Shown: piece by piece, positions 25,468 to 33,868 of the stretch
Numbering within the stretch: position 1 is the stretch's first letter
How the letters are laid out: each line of letters starts with the position of its first letter
Assembly (NCBI RefSeq): GCF_900177795.1
Contig: NZ_FXWJ01000002.1
Location: forward strand, 915,879 to 979,878
DNA: 64,000 bases
From: Plantibacter elymi (nom. nud.)
GTDB lineage: Bacteria; Actinomycetota; Actinomycetes; Actinomycetales; Microbacteriaceae
Direction of reading: 5' to 3'
The notes under the pieces: model-generated
Databases searched by the model: none
Told to the model about the DNA's origin: nothing
What the model saw: the letters and a program-made list of their open reading frames with translations, nothing else
Program-made: the position numbers and the translations under genes

Positions 25468-27132
25468 TCAGTCCGCGAGGATCTTGCCGGGGTTGAAGTT
25501 CGAGCCGGGGTCAGCGCTGTCGAAGAGGCCGCGCATGATCGCGACGCCCTCGGTCGAGATGTCCTGCTCCATCCACGGCGAGTGCTCGACGCCGACCGCG
25601 TGGTGGTGCGAGAGGGTGCCACCGTGGTCGACGAAGGACTGCTGGATCGCCGACTTGACCTGCTCGTACTCGCCGATGGGGTCGTCGCCGGTGATGAACG
25701 CGAAGGTGAAGTACAGGCACGCGCCGGAGTGGTAGGAGTGCGACAGGTGGCACATGATCCAGCCGTGCACCCCGAGCTTGTCGTACGCGGCGTTGGCGGC
25801 GTCGTTCGCGGCGTCGTAGACCTCCTGCAGGCGCGACCAGGGCGCCGCGGTCTCCGAGACGTCTGCCGCGGCTCCGCGGTCGAGGAGGAAGTCGCGCAGG
25901 TACGGGGTGTCGAACTTCTTCTGGTCGTAGAGGGCACCGGGGCCCTTGCCGACGCCGATGCCGCCGTGCTTCCGGACGATCGAGCCGACGAGGCCCTTCT
26001 CGTACCGCACGTGCGACGCGCTGCCCTCGTAGCCGATGAAGGAGAGGCACAGCTGCTCGAGGTCCCAACCCCTGGCCGTGAGCACCTTCATGAGCCCCTT
26101 GGTGACCTGGGCCGAGACGCCGGTGCTGGCCTTGCGGGTCGCGAGCGAGAAGCCGCTCTCCCGGGCGTTCGACACCCGGGTGACCGACGGGCTGGCGTCG
26201 CTCTCAGCGATCTCGTGCATCGCCGCGAGCCCGGCCTCCCAGGTGGGGAAGAAGTAGCCGAGGACCTCGCGGACGGCGGGCGTCCGGTGGACCTGCACGG
26301 TGACCTCGGTGATGATGCCGAGTCGACCCTCGCTGCCGATGATCATCTCGCGGACGCTCGGCCCGGTCGACGCACTCGGCACGGGGCGGATCGCCACGAT
26401 GCCGTTCGGGCGCACCATCCGCAGGCCCTTGGTGATGTCGGCGATGTCACCGTACTTGTCGGACTGCATGCCCGAGGAGCGGGTCGCGACCCATCCGCCG
26501 AGCGTGGAGTGCGTGAAGCTGTCGGGGAAGTGGCCCATCGTCCAGCCTTTGGCGCCCAGCTGCTCCTCGATCGAGGGGCCCTGCGCGCCGGCCTGGATGG
26601 TGGCGAGACCGGAGCCCTCGTCGATCGACAGGACGCGGTCGAGCCGGCCGAGGTCGAGGGAGATGATGACCCGCTCCTCGGTCGGCTGCGGGTCGAGCGA
26701 GCCGGCGATGTTGGTGCCGCCGCCGAACGGGATGATCACGGCGTCTGCGGCGACGGCTGCAGCGACGACCGACGCGACCTCGGCCTCGTCAGCCGGGTAC
26801 ACGACGAGGTCGGGCGTGCGGGGCAGGTCGTTCGCGCGGATCCGGAGCAGGTCGCGGATGCTCTTGCCGTAGGTGTGGACGACGCGTTCCTGGTCGTCCG
26901 TGGTCACGTGACCCTGACCGACGAGCGTCGAGAGCTCGGCGATGAACTCCTCGGACGCGCGCGATGCGGGGACGGTGAGCTCGTCGAAGCTGAGGTGCGC
27001 CTGCGCCGGCTTCCGGAGGTCGAGACCGACGGCCTGCTTCACGAACGGCGCGAAGTCCGGTTTGTTGCTGTGCTCGAAGGCGACCCCTTCGACTCCCCAG
27101 CCCCACCACTTCATGTGCTCCACAGACGTCAT
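25468..27132 (-). CDS. Alkyldihydroxyacetonephosphate synthase-like flavoenzyme
   Basis: A 554-residue FAD-dependent protein of the VAO family that closely resembles alkyl-DHAP synthase, which replaces the acyl chain of acyl-DHAP with a fatty alcohol to form the ether bond. Support: the N-terminal MKWWGWG (AGPS proteins begin with a MKWxGWG element), the FAD loop IIPFGGGTNIAGSL at 133-146, DSFTHSTLGGWVATRSSGMQS, the CHLSHSYHSGACLYF segment whose Tyr467 aligns with the catalytic tyrosine of AGPS, and the histidine triad His509-511 (SHHHAVG). The start overlaps the acyltransferase stop (ATGA). Simple D-lactate or glycolate oxidases lack the N-terminal element and HHH triad, so I prefer AGPS. 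It is the last gene of a three-gene operon. Confidence 0.88.
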   Translation of the reverse strand: MTSVEHMKWWGWGVEGVAFEHSNKPDFAPFVKQAVGLDLRKPAQAHLSFDELTVPASRASEEFIAELSTLVGQGHVTTDDQERVVHTYGKSIRDLLRIRANDLPRTPDLVVYPADEAEVASVVAAAVAADAVIIPFGGGTNIAGSLDPQPTEERVIISLDLGRLDRVLSIDEGSGLATIQAGAQGPSIEEQLGAKGWTMGHFPDSFTHSTLGGWVATRSSGMQSDKYGDIADITKGLRMVRPNGIVAIRPVPSASTGPSVREMIIGSEGRLGIITEVTVQVHRTPAVREVLGYFFPTWEAGLAAMHEIAESDASPSVTRVSNARESGFSLATRKASTGVSAQVTKGLMKVLTARGWDLEQLCLSFIGYEGSASHVRYEKGLVGSIVRKHGGIGVGKGPGALYDQKKFDTPYLRDFLLDRGAAADVSETAAPWSRLQEVYDAANDAANAAYDKLGVHGWIMCHLSHSYHSGACLYFTFAFITGDDPIGEYEQVKSAIQQSFVDHGGTLSHHHAVGVEHSPWMEQDISTEGVAIMRGLFDSADPGSNFNPGKILAD

Positions 27133-27833
27133 CCGGCTTCCTTTCGTGGTGTGTCGATCGAAACGTGTGCTCCCGGCTCGACCGAGGCGCGCAGCGCGAC
27201 GATCTCGGCGACGACGCGGTCCATGAGCTGGACGGGCGTCTCGTTCGGCTGCGGGTGGATCGGTTGCCCGAAGACGACGCGCACCGGCGGTCGTCCGGGG
27301 ACGGGCCAGTTGCGACCCTTCGGCATGGCGGAGTGGGTGCCGAGGACGGCCACCGGGAGGCACGGGATGCCCTGGCGGGTGGCGAGTGCCGCGGCACCGG
27401 GCTTGAACCGGCCGAGCTCACCCGTCCGCGATCGGCCGCCCTCGGGGAAGATGAGGATCGGGACGCCGCTCTCGAGCAGCTCCCGTGACACGCCTGCACG
27501 CTTGCGGTCACCCGAGCGGTCGACCGGGAACGCGTTGAAGAAGAGCGCGGCGAAGATGCGGCGGGCGGGCACGTCGAAGAAGTAGTCGGCCGCGACACCG
27601 GCGGCGAGGTAGCGCGACAACCGACGCGGCATCGCCCCGACGACGAGCGGTGCGTCGAGGTGCGACTGGTGGTTGGCGACGACGATGTACGGCCCGGTCA
27701 CGCCCGACAGACGCTCGCGACCCGTCACCGTCACGCGGGTCAGCGACCAGACGAGCGGCTTCAGCAGCAGACGCTGGGCGACGAACCGCGCGTTGGCGTG
27801 GAGGGAGGAGGTGAACCGCGGCTCTGCGGTCAT
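27129..27833 (-). CDS. 1-acylglycerol-3-phosphate acyltransferase-like (PlsC family)
   Basis: A 234-residue membrane-associated acyltransferase. Motif I NHQSHLD gives the catalytic His55 and Asp60. Motif III is IFPEGGRSRTGELGRFKPGAA, and motif IV (LPVAVLGTHSAMPKG) follows. It could acylate lysophosphatidate, DHAP or an alkylglycerol phosphate; the sequence does not decide. The ATG at 27833 overlaps the SDR stop and its own stop overlaps the AGPS start (both ATGA), so the three genes are translationally coupled. The context suggests it supplies acyl-DHAP or finishes alkyl-acyl phosphatidate. Confidence 0.9.
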   Translation of the reverse strand: MTAEPRFTSSLHANARFVAQRLLLKPLVWSLTRVTVTGRERLSGVTGPYIVVANHQSHLDAPLVVGAMPRRLSRYLAAGVAADYFFDVPARRIFAALFFNAFPVDRSGDRKRAGVSRELLESGVPILIFPEGGRSRTGELGRFKPGAAALATRQGIPCLPVAVLGTHSAMPKGRNWPVPGRPPVRVVFGQPIHPQPNETPVQLMDRVVAEIVALRASVEPGAHVSIDTPRKEAG

Positions 27834-28627
27834 CGGCGGGCTCCTGACTGGGCGGCGTTGGCGGCTCGACGGCTCGAGGACATCCGGCCGGAGATCCACC
27901 GGATGGACGCACGGGGCGCGAACTTGACGAGGGCCATGAGGGCCTTGAAGCGGAAGCTCGGGATGGAGACGACGACCCCCCTCCCGGCGTCGCGGAGGGC
28001 GTCGGCGACGAGCCGGTCCACATCGATCCACAGACCTGACGGGATCGATCGGGTGCTGATGCCGGCGCGATCGTGGAACTCCGTACGGACCCACCCGGGG
28101 CACAGGGCCGTGACGCGGACACCCGAGCCGGCGAGCTCGACCGCGAGCGCCTCGGTGTAGGTGGTGACGAACGCCTTCACCGCGGAGTAGCCGCCGGTGG
28201 CGATGTACCCGGCCGTGCTCGAGACGTTGATGATGGTGCCGCGTCCGCGTTCCCGCATGGCGCGGGCCGCGGCGCCCGAGAGCGTGGTGACGCTCCGGCA
28301 CATGACTTCGATCGCGTTGTCGAGCTCGCTCGTGTCGGGGTCGGTGAGCCGGGCGTGCACGCCGAACCCGGCGTTGTTCACGACCACGTCGATCGGTGAC
28401 CCCTGATCCTCGATCCGCGCGGCGAGTCTCGCGACGTCGGCGCGGTCCGAGAGGTCGGCACTGATCACCTCGACGGTGCGACCGGTCGCGCGCAGTCGCT
28501 CGGCCGATTGCTCGAGCCGCCCGACGTCACGGGCGACGAGCACCAGGTCGAAGCCCCGTCCGGCGAGCGCCGTGGCGAACGCGGCACCGATGCCGGACGT
28601 CCCACCGGTGACGAGAGCTGTAGCCAT
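27830..28627 (-). CDS. Short-chain dehydrogenase/reductase, candidate acyl/alkyl-DHAP reductase
   Basis: A 265-residue classical SDR. Cofactor motif TGGTSGIG (7-14), ADLSD, NNAG (84-87), catalytic Ser136/137 and Tyr147-x3-Lys151 (GYSAVKAF), and PGWVRTEF are all intact. The extra C-terminal region (about 215-265) is basic and hydrophobic, as in SDRs acting on lipids. Reduction of 1-alkyl-DHAP in animals is also done by an SDR, so this is the natural candidate for that step here; the assignment is inferred from neighbours. TATTCT lies 7 nt before the ATG (probable leaderless start) and overlaps the operator-like palindrome. First gene of the minus-strand operon. Confidence 0.9.
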   Translation of the reverse strand: MATALVTGGTSGIGAAFATALAGRGFDLVLVARDVGRLEQSAERLRATGRTVEVISADLSDRADVARLAARIEDQGSPIDVVVNNAGFGVHARLTDPDTSELDNAIEVMCRSVTTLSGAAARAMRERGRGTIINVSSTAGYIATGGYSAVKAFVTTYTEALAVELAGSGVRVTALCPGWVRTEFHDRAGISTRSIPSGLWIDVDRLVADALRDAGRGVVVSIPSFRFKALMALVKFAPRASIRWISGRMSSSRRAANAAQSGARR

Positions 28628-28637
28628 GGGGATCAGA

Positions 28638-28659
28638 ATACGCTACGCGTTGCGTATCG
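28638..28659. promoter_or_regulatory. Operator-like site in the divergent lipid-gene promoter
   Basis: CGCTACG (28641-28647), 5-bp spacer, CGTATCG (28653-28659): one mismatch in 14 from the core of the tetR palindrome at 23768-23786, with identical spacing. The same stretch also contains a nearly perfect 20-bp palindrome (28638-28657). It covers the likely -10 of the minus-strand SDR gene and lies about 50 bp before the plus-strand operon. Confidence 0.7.
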
Positions 28660-28706
28660 TTGCAAGCTACAGTGATGAGGTCGGATCGTCACGGAACGGA
28701 GACGCC

Positions 28707-29609
28707 ATGGTGAACCGGGATTCGCCGCGCGGAACAGCACCCGCGGCCCTCGAGGACGCGGAGCAGGAGAGCGCCATGCTGCGGCCTGCCCACGGGTTCA
28801 GCGTCCGCGACTACGCGAAGTCCGCCGTCGGCAGTCGTCGCAAGGAGATCGACGCCGCGGCCTTCGCCGAAACGCCGCTGCGTGCTGAGACGGTCGCGCT
28901 GCTCCGCGCCCTGTCGGACATCGAGCGCGCGACGATGCAGTACCTCCGCGGGGTGCTCGTCACCCCCACCCACAAGGACGCCAGGGTCACCGCGTTCCTC
29001 ATCACCTGGGCGTACGAGAAGTACTGGATCACCGACACCCTCGACACCGTGCTCAAGGCGAACGGGACCCCGCGCGACAAGACGCGTTCGACGGGTCTCC
29101 GCCGCACCGTCCACGGCGTGCGCGACCGCTTCGCGCCCATCGGCCAGGCCCTCATCGCGAACGTGCTCGGCGAGGACGTCATCGCCTGGCACATGACGAT
29201 CGGGACGATCGACGACCTCATCACCCACACGGCGTACCGTGCGGTGCGCGAGCGCGAGCCGCACCCCGTGCTCGACCGCCTCGTCGACGAGATCCTCGAG
29301 ACGAAGGCCAGGCACCTCGAGTTCTTCACCGCTCAGGCGAGTGACCGCCTCGCCGCGTCGCCCCGCGCGCAGGGCATCACCCGTCGCCGCATCCGGAACG
29401 CCGTGTGGCCCACCGGCTCCGATGCGAACGGCCCCCGACAGACGGCGCGGTTCGCCGCGCTCGTGTTCCGCAGCACCGCCACCTGGAGCGACCCCGCCGT
29501 CCTCGGCATCGACGCGTCGATCGACGCGCTGCCCGGTCAGTCGGGCCTCCATCTCGCCGCAAGACTTGCCCGCCGCGGACGCCGCGGCAGCCTCGAGGAG
29601 AACCGATGA
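28707..29609 (+). CDS. Diiron-fold paralogue lacking most metal ligands
   Basis: A 300-residue helical protein that I do not recognise by name. It aligns almost without gaps over about 130 residues with the gene at 32022, for example DIERATMQYLRGVLVTPTH against DIEYHTVCYLRDMLMTPSH. That paralogue has a complete diiron ligand set; here Glu73 and His203 remain, but the others read Lys105, Ile108, Asp170 and Lys200. It therefore probably cannot bind a diiron centre and may be a structural or regulatory partner. An N-terminal extension (about 55 residues) and a C-terminal extension are unique to it. CGGAG precedes the ATG; the stop overlaps the next start (ATGA). Confidence 0.75.
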   Translation: MVNRDSPRGTAPAALEDAEQESAMLRPAHGFSVRDYAKSAVGSRRKEIDAAAFAETPLRAETVALLRALSDIERATMQYLRGVLVTPTHKDARVTAFLITWAYEKYWITDTLDTVLKANGTPRDKTRSTGLRRTVHGVRDRFAPIGQALIANVLGEDVIAWHMTIGTIDDLITHTAYRAVREREPHPVLDRLVDEILETKARHLEFFTAQASDRLAASPRAQGITRRRIRNAVWPTGSDANGPRQTARFAALVFRSTATWSDPAVLGIDASIDALPGQSGLHLAARLARRGRRGSLEENR

Positions 29610-32032
29610 CCGACACCCCCACCCCAGACGCCGAGCAGCCCGACGCCCAGGAGCCGGAGGCTCAGCAGCCGGACGCACAGGAGTCCGCAGCCGAGCAGCC
29701 CGCCATCGCCCCGGACGCCCTCGACGGCGCGCACGTCCTCGTCACCGGCGGCACCGGCTTCCTCGGCCAGGCGGTGCTCGAGCGCCTGCTCGCCGATCAC
29801 CCGACCACGCGCGTCAGCCTGCTCATCCGGAAGAAGGGGTCGGTCCGCGGGAGCGACCGCCTCCAGACCCTGCTCCGCAAGCCGGTCTTCAAGGCCTGGC
29901 GCGAACGCGTCGGCGCCGAGGCCGCTGCGGCGATCGTGGCCGAACGCGTCAGCGTGATCGAGGGTGGCCTCGACGAGATGGCACTGCCGGCCGACCTCGA
30001 CGTCGTCATCCACAGCGCGTCGACCGTCTCCTTCGACCCGCCGATCGACGAGGCCTTCGCCACGAACGTCGGCGGCGCGACCACCCTGTACGCGGCGCTC
30101 GCGAAGAGCGGCGCGACCCCGCACGTCGTCCACGTCTCCACCGCCTACGTCGGCGGCACGCGGAAGGGCATCCAGCCGGAACGCAGCCTCGCGCACGACG
30201 TCGACTGGCGCGTCGAGGCCGAGGCAGCCCGCTCGGCGCGCGTCCGCACCGAGGAGTCGTCCCGTCGTCCGGAGGTCTTGCGCAAGCTCATGCAGACCGC
30301 CCGTCGCGAGCACGGCAAGGCCGGGCCCCAGGCCGTCTCGAACGCCGCCGAGGCCGCACGCATCGCGTGGGTCGACGCCCGACTCGTCGCCCACGGGCGC
30401 GCACGCGCCGAGAGCCTCGGCTGGACCGACGTGTACACCTTCACGAAGGCGATGGCCGAGCGGGTCGCCGAAGAGCGCTGGGCCGGTGAGGGCAACCGAC
30501 TCTCCGTCGTGCGTCCGTCGATCATCGAGAGCGCGCTCGCGCACCCCTTCCCCGGCTGGATCGACGGCTACAAGGTCGCCGACCCGCTGATCATCGCCTA
30601 CGGGCGCGGACAGCTGCCCGACTTCCCGGGCCTCCCCGACAGCGTGCTCGACATCATCCCCGTCGACTTCGTCGTCAACGCGATCCTCGCTGCGGCCCAG
30701 ACCCCGCCGGAGCCGGCTGCGGCGCGCTACTTCCACGTGAGCTCCGGAGCCAGCAACCCGCTGCCGTTCCACAAGATGTACGCGAACGTGCACAGCTACT
30801 TCACGGAGCACCCGATCCCGGCGGACGCCGGCGACATCAGTGTGCCGACCTGGAACTTCCCCGGCGGGCGCGCCATCGAGCGCTCCATCGACCGGCGGCA
30901 GAAGGCGACGACGGCGGCCGGCCGGGTCGTCTCCCACCTGCCGGCGAACGCGACCACCCGCGGGTGGCAGGACCGGATCCGCAAGGCGTCGAGTGACCTC
31001 GGCTCACTCCGCGACTTCACCGGGCTCTACCGCTCCTACGTGCAGAGCGAGATCGTCTTCGACGACCAGCGCACCCGTGACCTCCACGCCTCGCTGACGC
31101 CCGAGCAGCAGGCGGACCGCGGGTTCGACGTCACGACGATCGACTGGGACGACTACTTCCAGCGCATCCACTTCCCCGCCGTCACGACCCTGACCCGCGC
31201 CTTCGCCAACCGCAAGGCGGGCGCCGCGAAGCAGCAGAAGATCCTGCCCGTGCGCGACGACGTCCTCGCGGTGTTCGACCTCGAGGGCACGGTGCTCGCC
31301 TGGAACCTCATCGAGCAGTACCTCTGGCTGCGGCTCGCCGCGACCTCGCGGTCGCGCTGGCCCATCGAGATCGCCGCGCTCGGCGCCTCCATGCCGGGGT
31401 ACATCGGTGCTGAACTCCGCGACCGCGGTGAGTTCATCCGCACGTTCATGCGCCGCTACGAGGGCGTCGACGTGGCGCAGCTCGAGAAGATCGTCCGGGG
31501 CGGCTTCGGCAAGGCCGTCCGGTCCCGCCTCCTCCCCCAGGCGCTCGAGCAGATCGCCGCGCACCGGGCAGCCGGTCACCGGACGATCCTCGTCACCGGC
31601 ACCATCGACCTCATGACGGCTCCGCTCGAGCCGTTCTTCGACGAGGTCGTGGCCGGGGCGATGCACGCCGAGAACGGACGCCTCACGGGCTACCTCGACA
31701 GCCCGCCGCTCGTCGACGAAGCGCGCGGCGCCTGGCTCACGCAGTACGCCGAGCAGCACGGCATGGACCTCGCGCACTCCTACGGCTACGGCGACTCCCA
31801 TGCGGACGCCGCCTGGCTGCAGCTGGTCGGGAACCCGGTCGCCGTCAACCCCGACCACACCCTGTACAAGCTGGCGCAGGCCGGCCGGTGGACGGTGCGA
31901 GAATGGGCACGAACCACCGGAGGCGTCCGCTCCGAAGACGAACTGACCCGCGCACCGCGCCCCGCACAGCCGAGAGGAGAGCGGACGGCCGAGGACACGA
32001 TCCCCGACCGCCCCACCGCACATGGCGTTTGA
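29606..32032 (+). CDS. Fatty acyl-CoA reductase fused to a HAD-family phosphatase-like domain
   Basis: An 808-residue fusion. Residues 1-40 are a Gln/Pro/Asp/Ala-rich low-complexity leader with repeats of QPDAQE. Residues about 42-420 are a male-sterility/FAR-type extended SDR: GGTGFLG (48-54), VHVSTAYVGG and Tyr277-x3-Lys281, expected to reduce fatty acyl-CoA to fatty alcohol. From about 550 comes a SerB/HAD-IB domain: FDLEGT (Asp558, Glu560), VTGT, and YGYGDSHADAAWLQLVGNPVAVNPD (Asp730). The usual second Asp of DxD is Glu, so phosphatase activity is uncertain. The start overlaps the upstream gene (ATGA) and the end overlaps the next gene by 11 bp. It supplies the fatty alcohol that an AGPS needs. 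Confidence 0.87.
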   Translation: MTDTPTPDAEQPDAQEPEAQQPDAQESAAEQPAIAPDALDGAHVLVTGGTGFLGQAVLERLLADHPTTRVSLLIRKKGSVRGSDRLQTLLRKPVFKAWRERVGAEAAAAIVAERVSVIEGGLDEMALPADLDVVIHSASTVSFDPPIDEAFATNVGGATTLYAALAKSGATPHVVHVSTAYVGGTRKGIQPERSLAHDVDWRVEAEAARSARVRTEESSRRPEVLRKLMQTARREHGKAGPQAVSNAAEAARIAWVDARLVAHGRARAESLGWTDVYTFTKAMAERVAEERWAGEGNRLSVVRPSIIESALAHPFPGWIDGYKVADPLIIAYGRGQLPDFPGLPDSVLDIIPVDFVVNAILAAAQTPPEPAAARYFHVSSGASNPLPFHKMYANVHSYFTEHPIPADAGDISVPTWNFPGGRAIERSIDRRQKATTAAGRVVSHLPANATTRGWQDRIRKASSDLGSLRDFTGLYRSYVQSEIVFDDQRTRDLHASLTPEQQADRGFDVTTIDWDDYFQRIHFPAVTTLTRAFANRKAGAAKQQKILPVRDDVLAVFDLEGTVLAWNLIEQYLWLRLAATSRSRWPIEIAALGASMPGYIGAELRDRGEFIRTFMRRYEGVDVAQLEKIVRGGFGKAVRSRLLPQALEQIAAHRAAGHRTILVTGTIDLMTAPLEPFFDEVVAGAMHAENGRLTGYLDSPPLVDEARGAWLTQYAEQHGMDLAHSYGYGDSHADAAWLQLVGNPVAVNPDHTLYKLAQAGRWTVREWARTTGGVRSEDELTRAPRPAQPRGERTAEDTIPDRPTAHGV

Positions 32033-32816
32033 CATCGACAAGTTCACCGAGACGAGTGTCTCGGTGAACTGGAGCGACCTCGACTTCGACGAGTTCAAGA
32101 CGAACCCGCTCCCCGCTTCCACCCTGCGCAGCCTGCGCTACATGTGCGACATCGAGTACCACACGGTCTGCTACCTGCGCGACATGCTCATGACGCCGTC
32201 CCACGAGGACGACGAGGTCGGCGCGTTCATGACGATGTGGAACCGTGAGGAGTTCTGGCACGGGGAGGCGCTCGCCGCCGTCCTCGCCGCCCATGACATC
32301 ACGGTCGACTTCGACGAGCTCAAGGCGACGCGCCTGAAGCTCGGCTGGAAGGACCGCCTCGACCCCATCAAGCAGTCGATCCTCGGCAACCTCGTGGGCA
32401 CCGACTTCATCGCGGTGCACATGAGCTGGGGCGCGGCGAACGAGTGGTCCGCGACCGCCGCGTACACCCGCCTCGCGCAGTTGGAGCGGCACCCGGTGCT
32501 CTCGGTGCTCCTCAAGCGGATCGCGAAGCAGGAGACGCGTCACGTGGCGTTCTACGCGAGCCAGGCCAAGGCACGCCTGGAGTCGTCGAAGAGCGCACGT
32601 CGACTCACCCGCTTCCTGCTCCGCAAGGTGTGGGGCCCCGTCGGCTCGGGCGTCATGCCCGACTCCGAGGTCACGCACGTCATGGGCCACCTCTTCGGCG
32701 ACGAGGACGGCCTGGCCGAAGTGCGTCGCATCGACGGGCACATCGCGAAGCTCCCCGGCATGGAGGGGCTCACGATCATCGAGAACTCGCTCCGCGTGCG
32801 CGGCGTCGCTGCCTGA
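32022..32816 (+). CDS. Putative diiron oxygenase/desaturase-like protein
   Basis: A 264-residue helical protein not assignable to a named family by eye. It carries a full ferritin-like diiron pattern: Glu45 (DIEYH), Glu77-Phe-Trp-His80 (EFWH), Glu141 (ANEWS) and Glu171-Thr-Arg-His174 (ETRH). The E/ExxH/E/ExxH arrangement is that of soluble O2-activating enzymes such as acyl-ACP desaturases and PaaA-like or AurF-like oxygenases. It overlaps the FAR-HAD gene by 11 bp, so it belongs to that pathway; modification of the alkyl chain or of the ether bond is possible. A strong hairpin terminator follows. No membrane segments or signal peptide are seen. Confidence 0.78.
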   Translation: MAFDIDKFTETSVSVNWSDLDFDEFKTNPLPASTLRSLRYMCDIEYHTVCYLRDMLMTPSHEDDEVGAFMTMWNREEFWHGEALAAVLAAHDITVDFDELKATRLKLGWKDRLDPIKQSILGNLVGTDFIAVHMSWGAANEWSATAAYTRLAQLERHPVLSVLLKRIAKQETRHVAFYASQAKARLESSKSARRLTRFLLRKVWGPVGSGVMPDSEVTHVMGHLFGDEDGLAEVRRIDGHIAKLPGMEGLTIIENSLRVRGVAA

Positions 32817-32834
32817 ACCGCGCCACCTTCGTCC

Positions 32835-32868
32835 AGCAGCCCCGGTCGGATCTCCGACCGGGGCTGCT
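32835..32868 (+). terminator. Hairpin terminator after the diiron gene
   Basis: A perfect 16-bp inverted repeat (32835-32850 and 32853-32868) with a 2-nt nominal loop, GC-rich with arms AGCAGCCCCGGTCGGA type. It lies between the convergent diiron and ispE genes, so it can serve both strands. Confidence 0.85.
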
Positions 32869-32889
32869 TCGTGTCGTGCGGGCCGGGTC

Positions 32890-33828
32890 TCAGCTCTGCG
32901 AGACGATGCGGGCGCCGTGGACCGGTCCGTGGGCACGGATGACCTTCAGCCCGTACGAGGCGAGCGTCACCTGCAGTTCGACGGCGTCGTCGGTGTCGGC
33001 CGCCAGGAAGGCGATCGTCGGCCCTGAGCCGGAGACGAGGCTGCCGAGGGCGCCCTGGGAGTCGCCGAACTCGAGCACCTCGCCCAGCACCGGGCGCAGC
33101 TGCAGCGCAGCGGCCTGCAGGTCGTTGTAGAGGACCTCGCCGAGGAGGTGGGCATCGCCCGCCCGCAACGCCTGGAGCACCGCGGCGTCGACCGTCGGCT
33201 GACGACCGGACGGCGAGATGTCGAGGATGTGCCGCGCACGGTGGGCGTCGAGCTCCTGGTAGACCTGCGGGGTCGACATGCCGAAGTCGGCGAGGGCGAG
33301 CACCCACTCGAACTGTCCCTTGGCCAACGCGCTGCTCAGTTGGTCGCCGCGGCCGGTTCCGACCGCGGTGCCGCCGAGGAGGGCGAAGGGCACGTCGGCG
33401 CCGAGGCGTGCCGCCAGCGCCAGGAGGTCGTCGCGGCTGCGTTCGGTCCCCCAGAGGGCGTCACAGGCGAGCAGCGTGGCCGCGGCGTCGGCTGAGCCGC
33501 CGCCCATCCCGCCGGCGACCGGCACGTGCTTCTCGATCTCGAGCCGGACACCGCCGCGGTACCCGGTCCGTCTCGCGAGGGCCTTCGCGGCACGGATGGC
33601 GAGGTTGCTCGTGTCGGTCGGCACACCCGACACGTCGACCGAGCCGGAGAACGACACACTGAAGTCGTCGGCCGGGTACGCGTGCACGTCCTCGTACAGC
33701 GAGATCGCCTGGTACGCGGTCGCGACGTCGTGGTAGCCGTCGTCCATCACTTCGCCGACTTTGAGGAAGACGTTGATCTTCCCCGGTGCTCGCACGTGGA
33801 CGTGCTTGAGGATGGCCTCGGTGGTCAT
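32890..33828 (-). CDS. ispE: 4-diphosphocytidyl-2-C-methyl-D-erythritol kinase
   Basis: A 312-residue GHMP kinase of the non-mevalonate isoprenoid pathway. Features: [14 protein letters not shown] near the N-terminus, the ATP-binding glycine loop [19 protein letters not shown] at about 104-122, and the C-terminal [11 protein letters not shown]. Full length for the family. TAACTT lies exactly 6 nt before the ATG, so the gene may have its own leaderless promoter. It ends a same-strand series rsmI-metG-tatD-rsmA-AKR-ispE. Confidence 0.97.
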   Translation of the reverse strand: MTTEAILKHVHVRAPGKINVFLKVGEVMDDGYHDVATAYQAISLYEDVHAYPADDFSVSFSGSVDVSGVPTDTSNLAIRAAKALARRTGYRGGVRLEIEKHVPVAGGMGGGSADAAATLLACDALWGTERSRDDLLALAARLGADVPFALLGGTAVGTGRGDQLSSALAKGQFEWVLALADFGMSTPQVYQELDAHRARHILDISPSGRQPTVDAAVLQALRAGDAHLLGEVLYNDLQAAALQLRPVLGEVLEFGDSQGALGSLVSGSGPTIAFLAADTDDAVELQVTLASYGLKVIRAHGPVHGARIVSQS

Positions 33829-33834
33829 TGTTCC

Positions 33835-33840
33835 AAGTTA
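33835..33840 (-). promoter_or_regulatory. -10 element, leaderless ispE promoter
   Basis: TAACTT on the minus strand, 6 nt before the ispE ATG. Confidence 0.5.
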
Positions 33841-33868
33841 GTCGATCGAGCAGGCGCCTCGGACCGCG

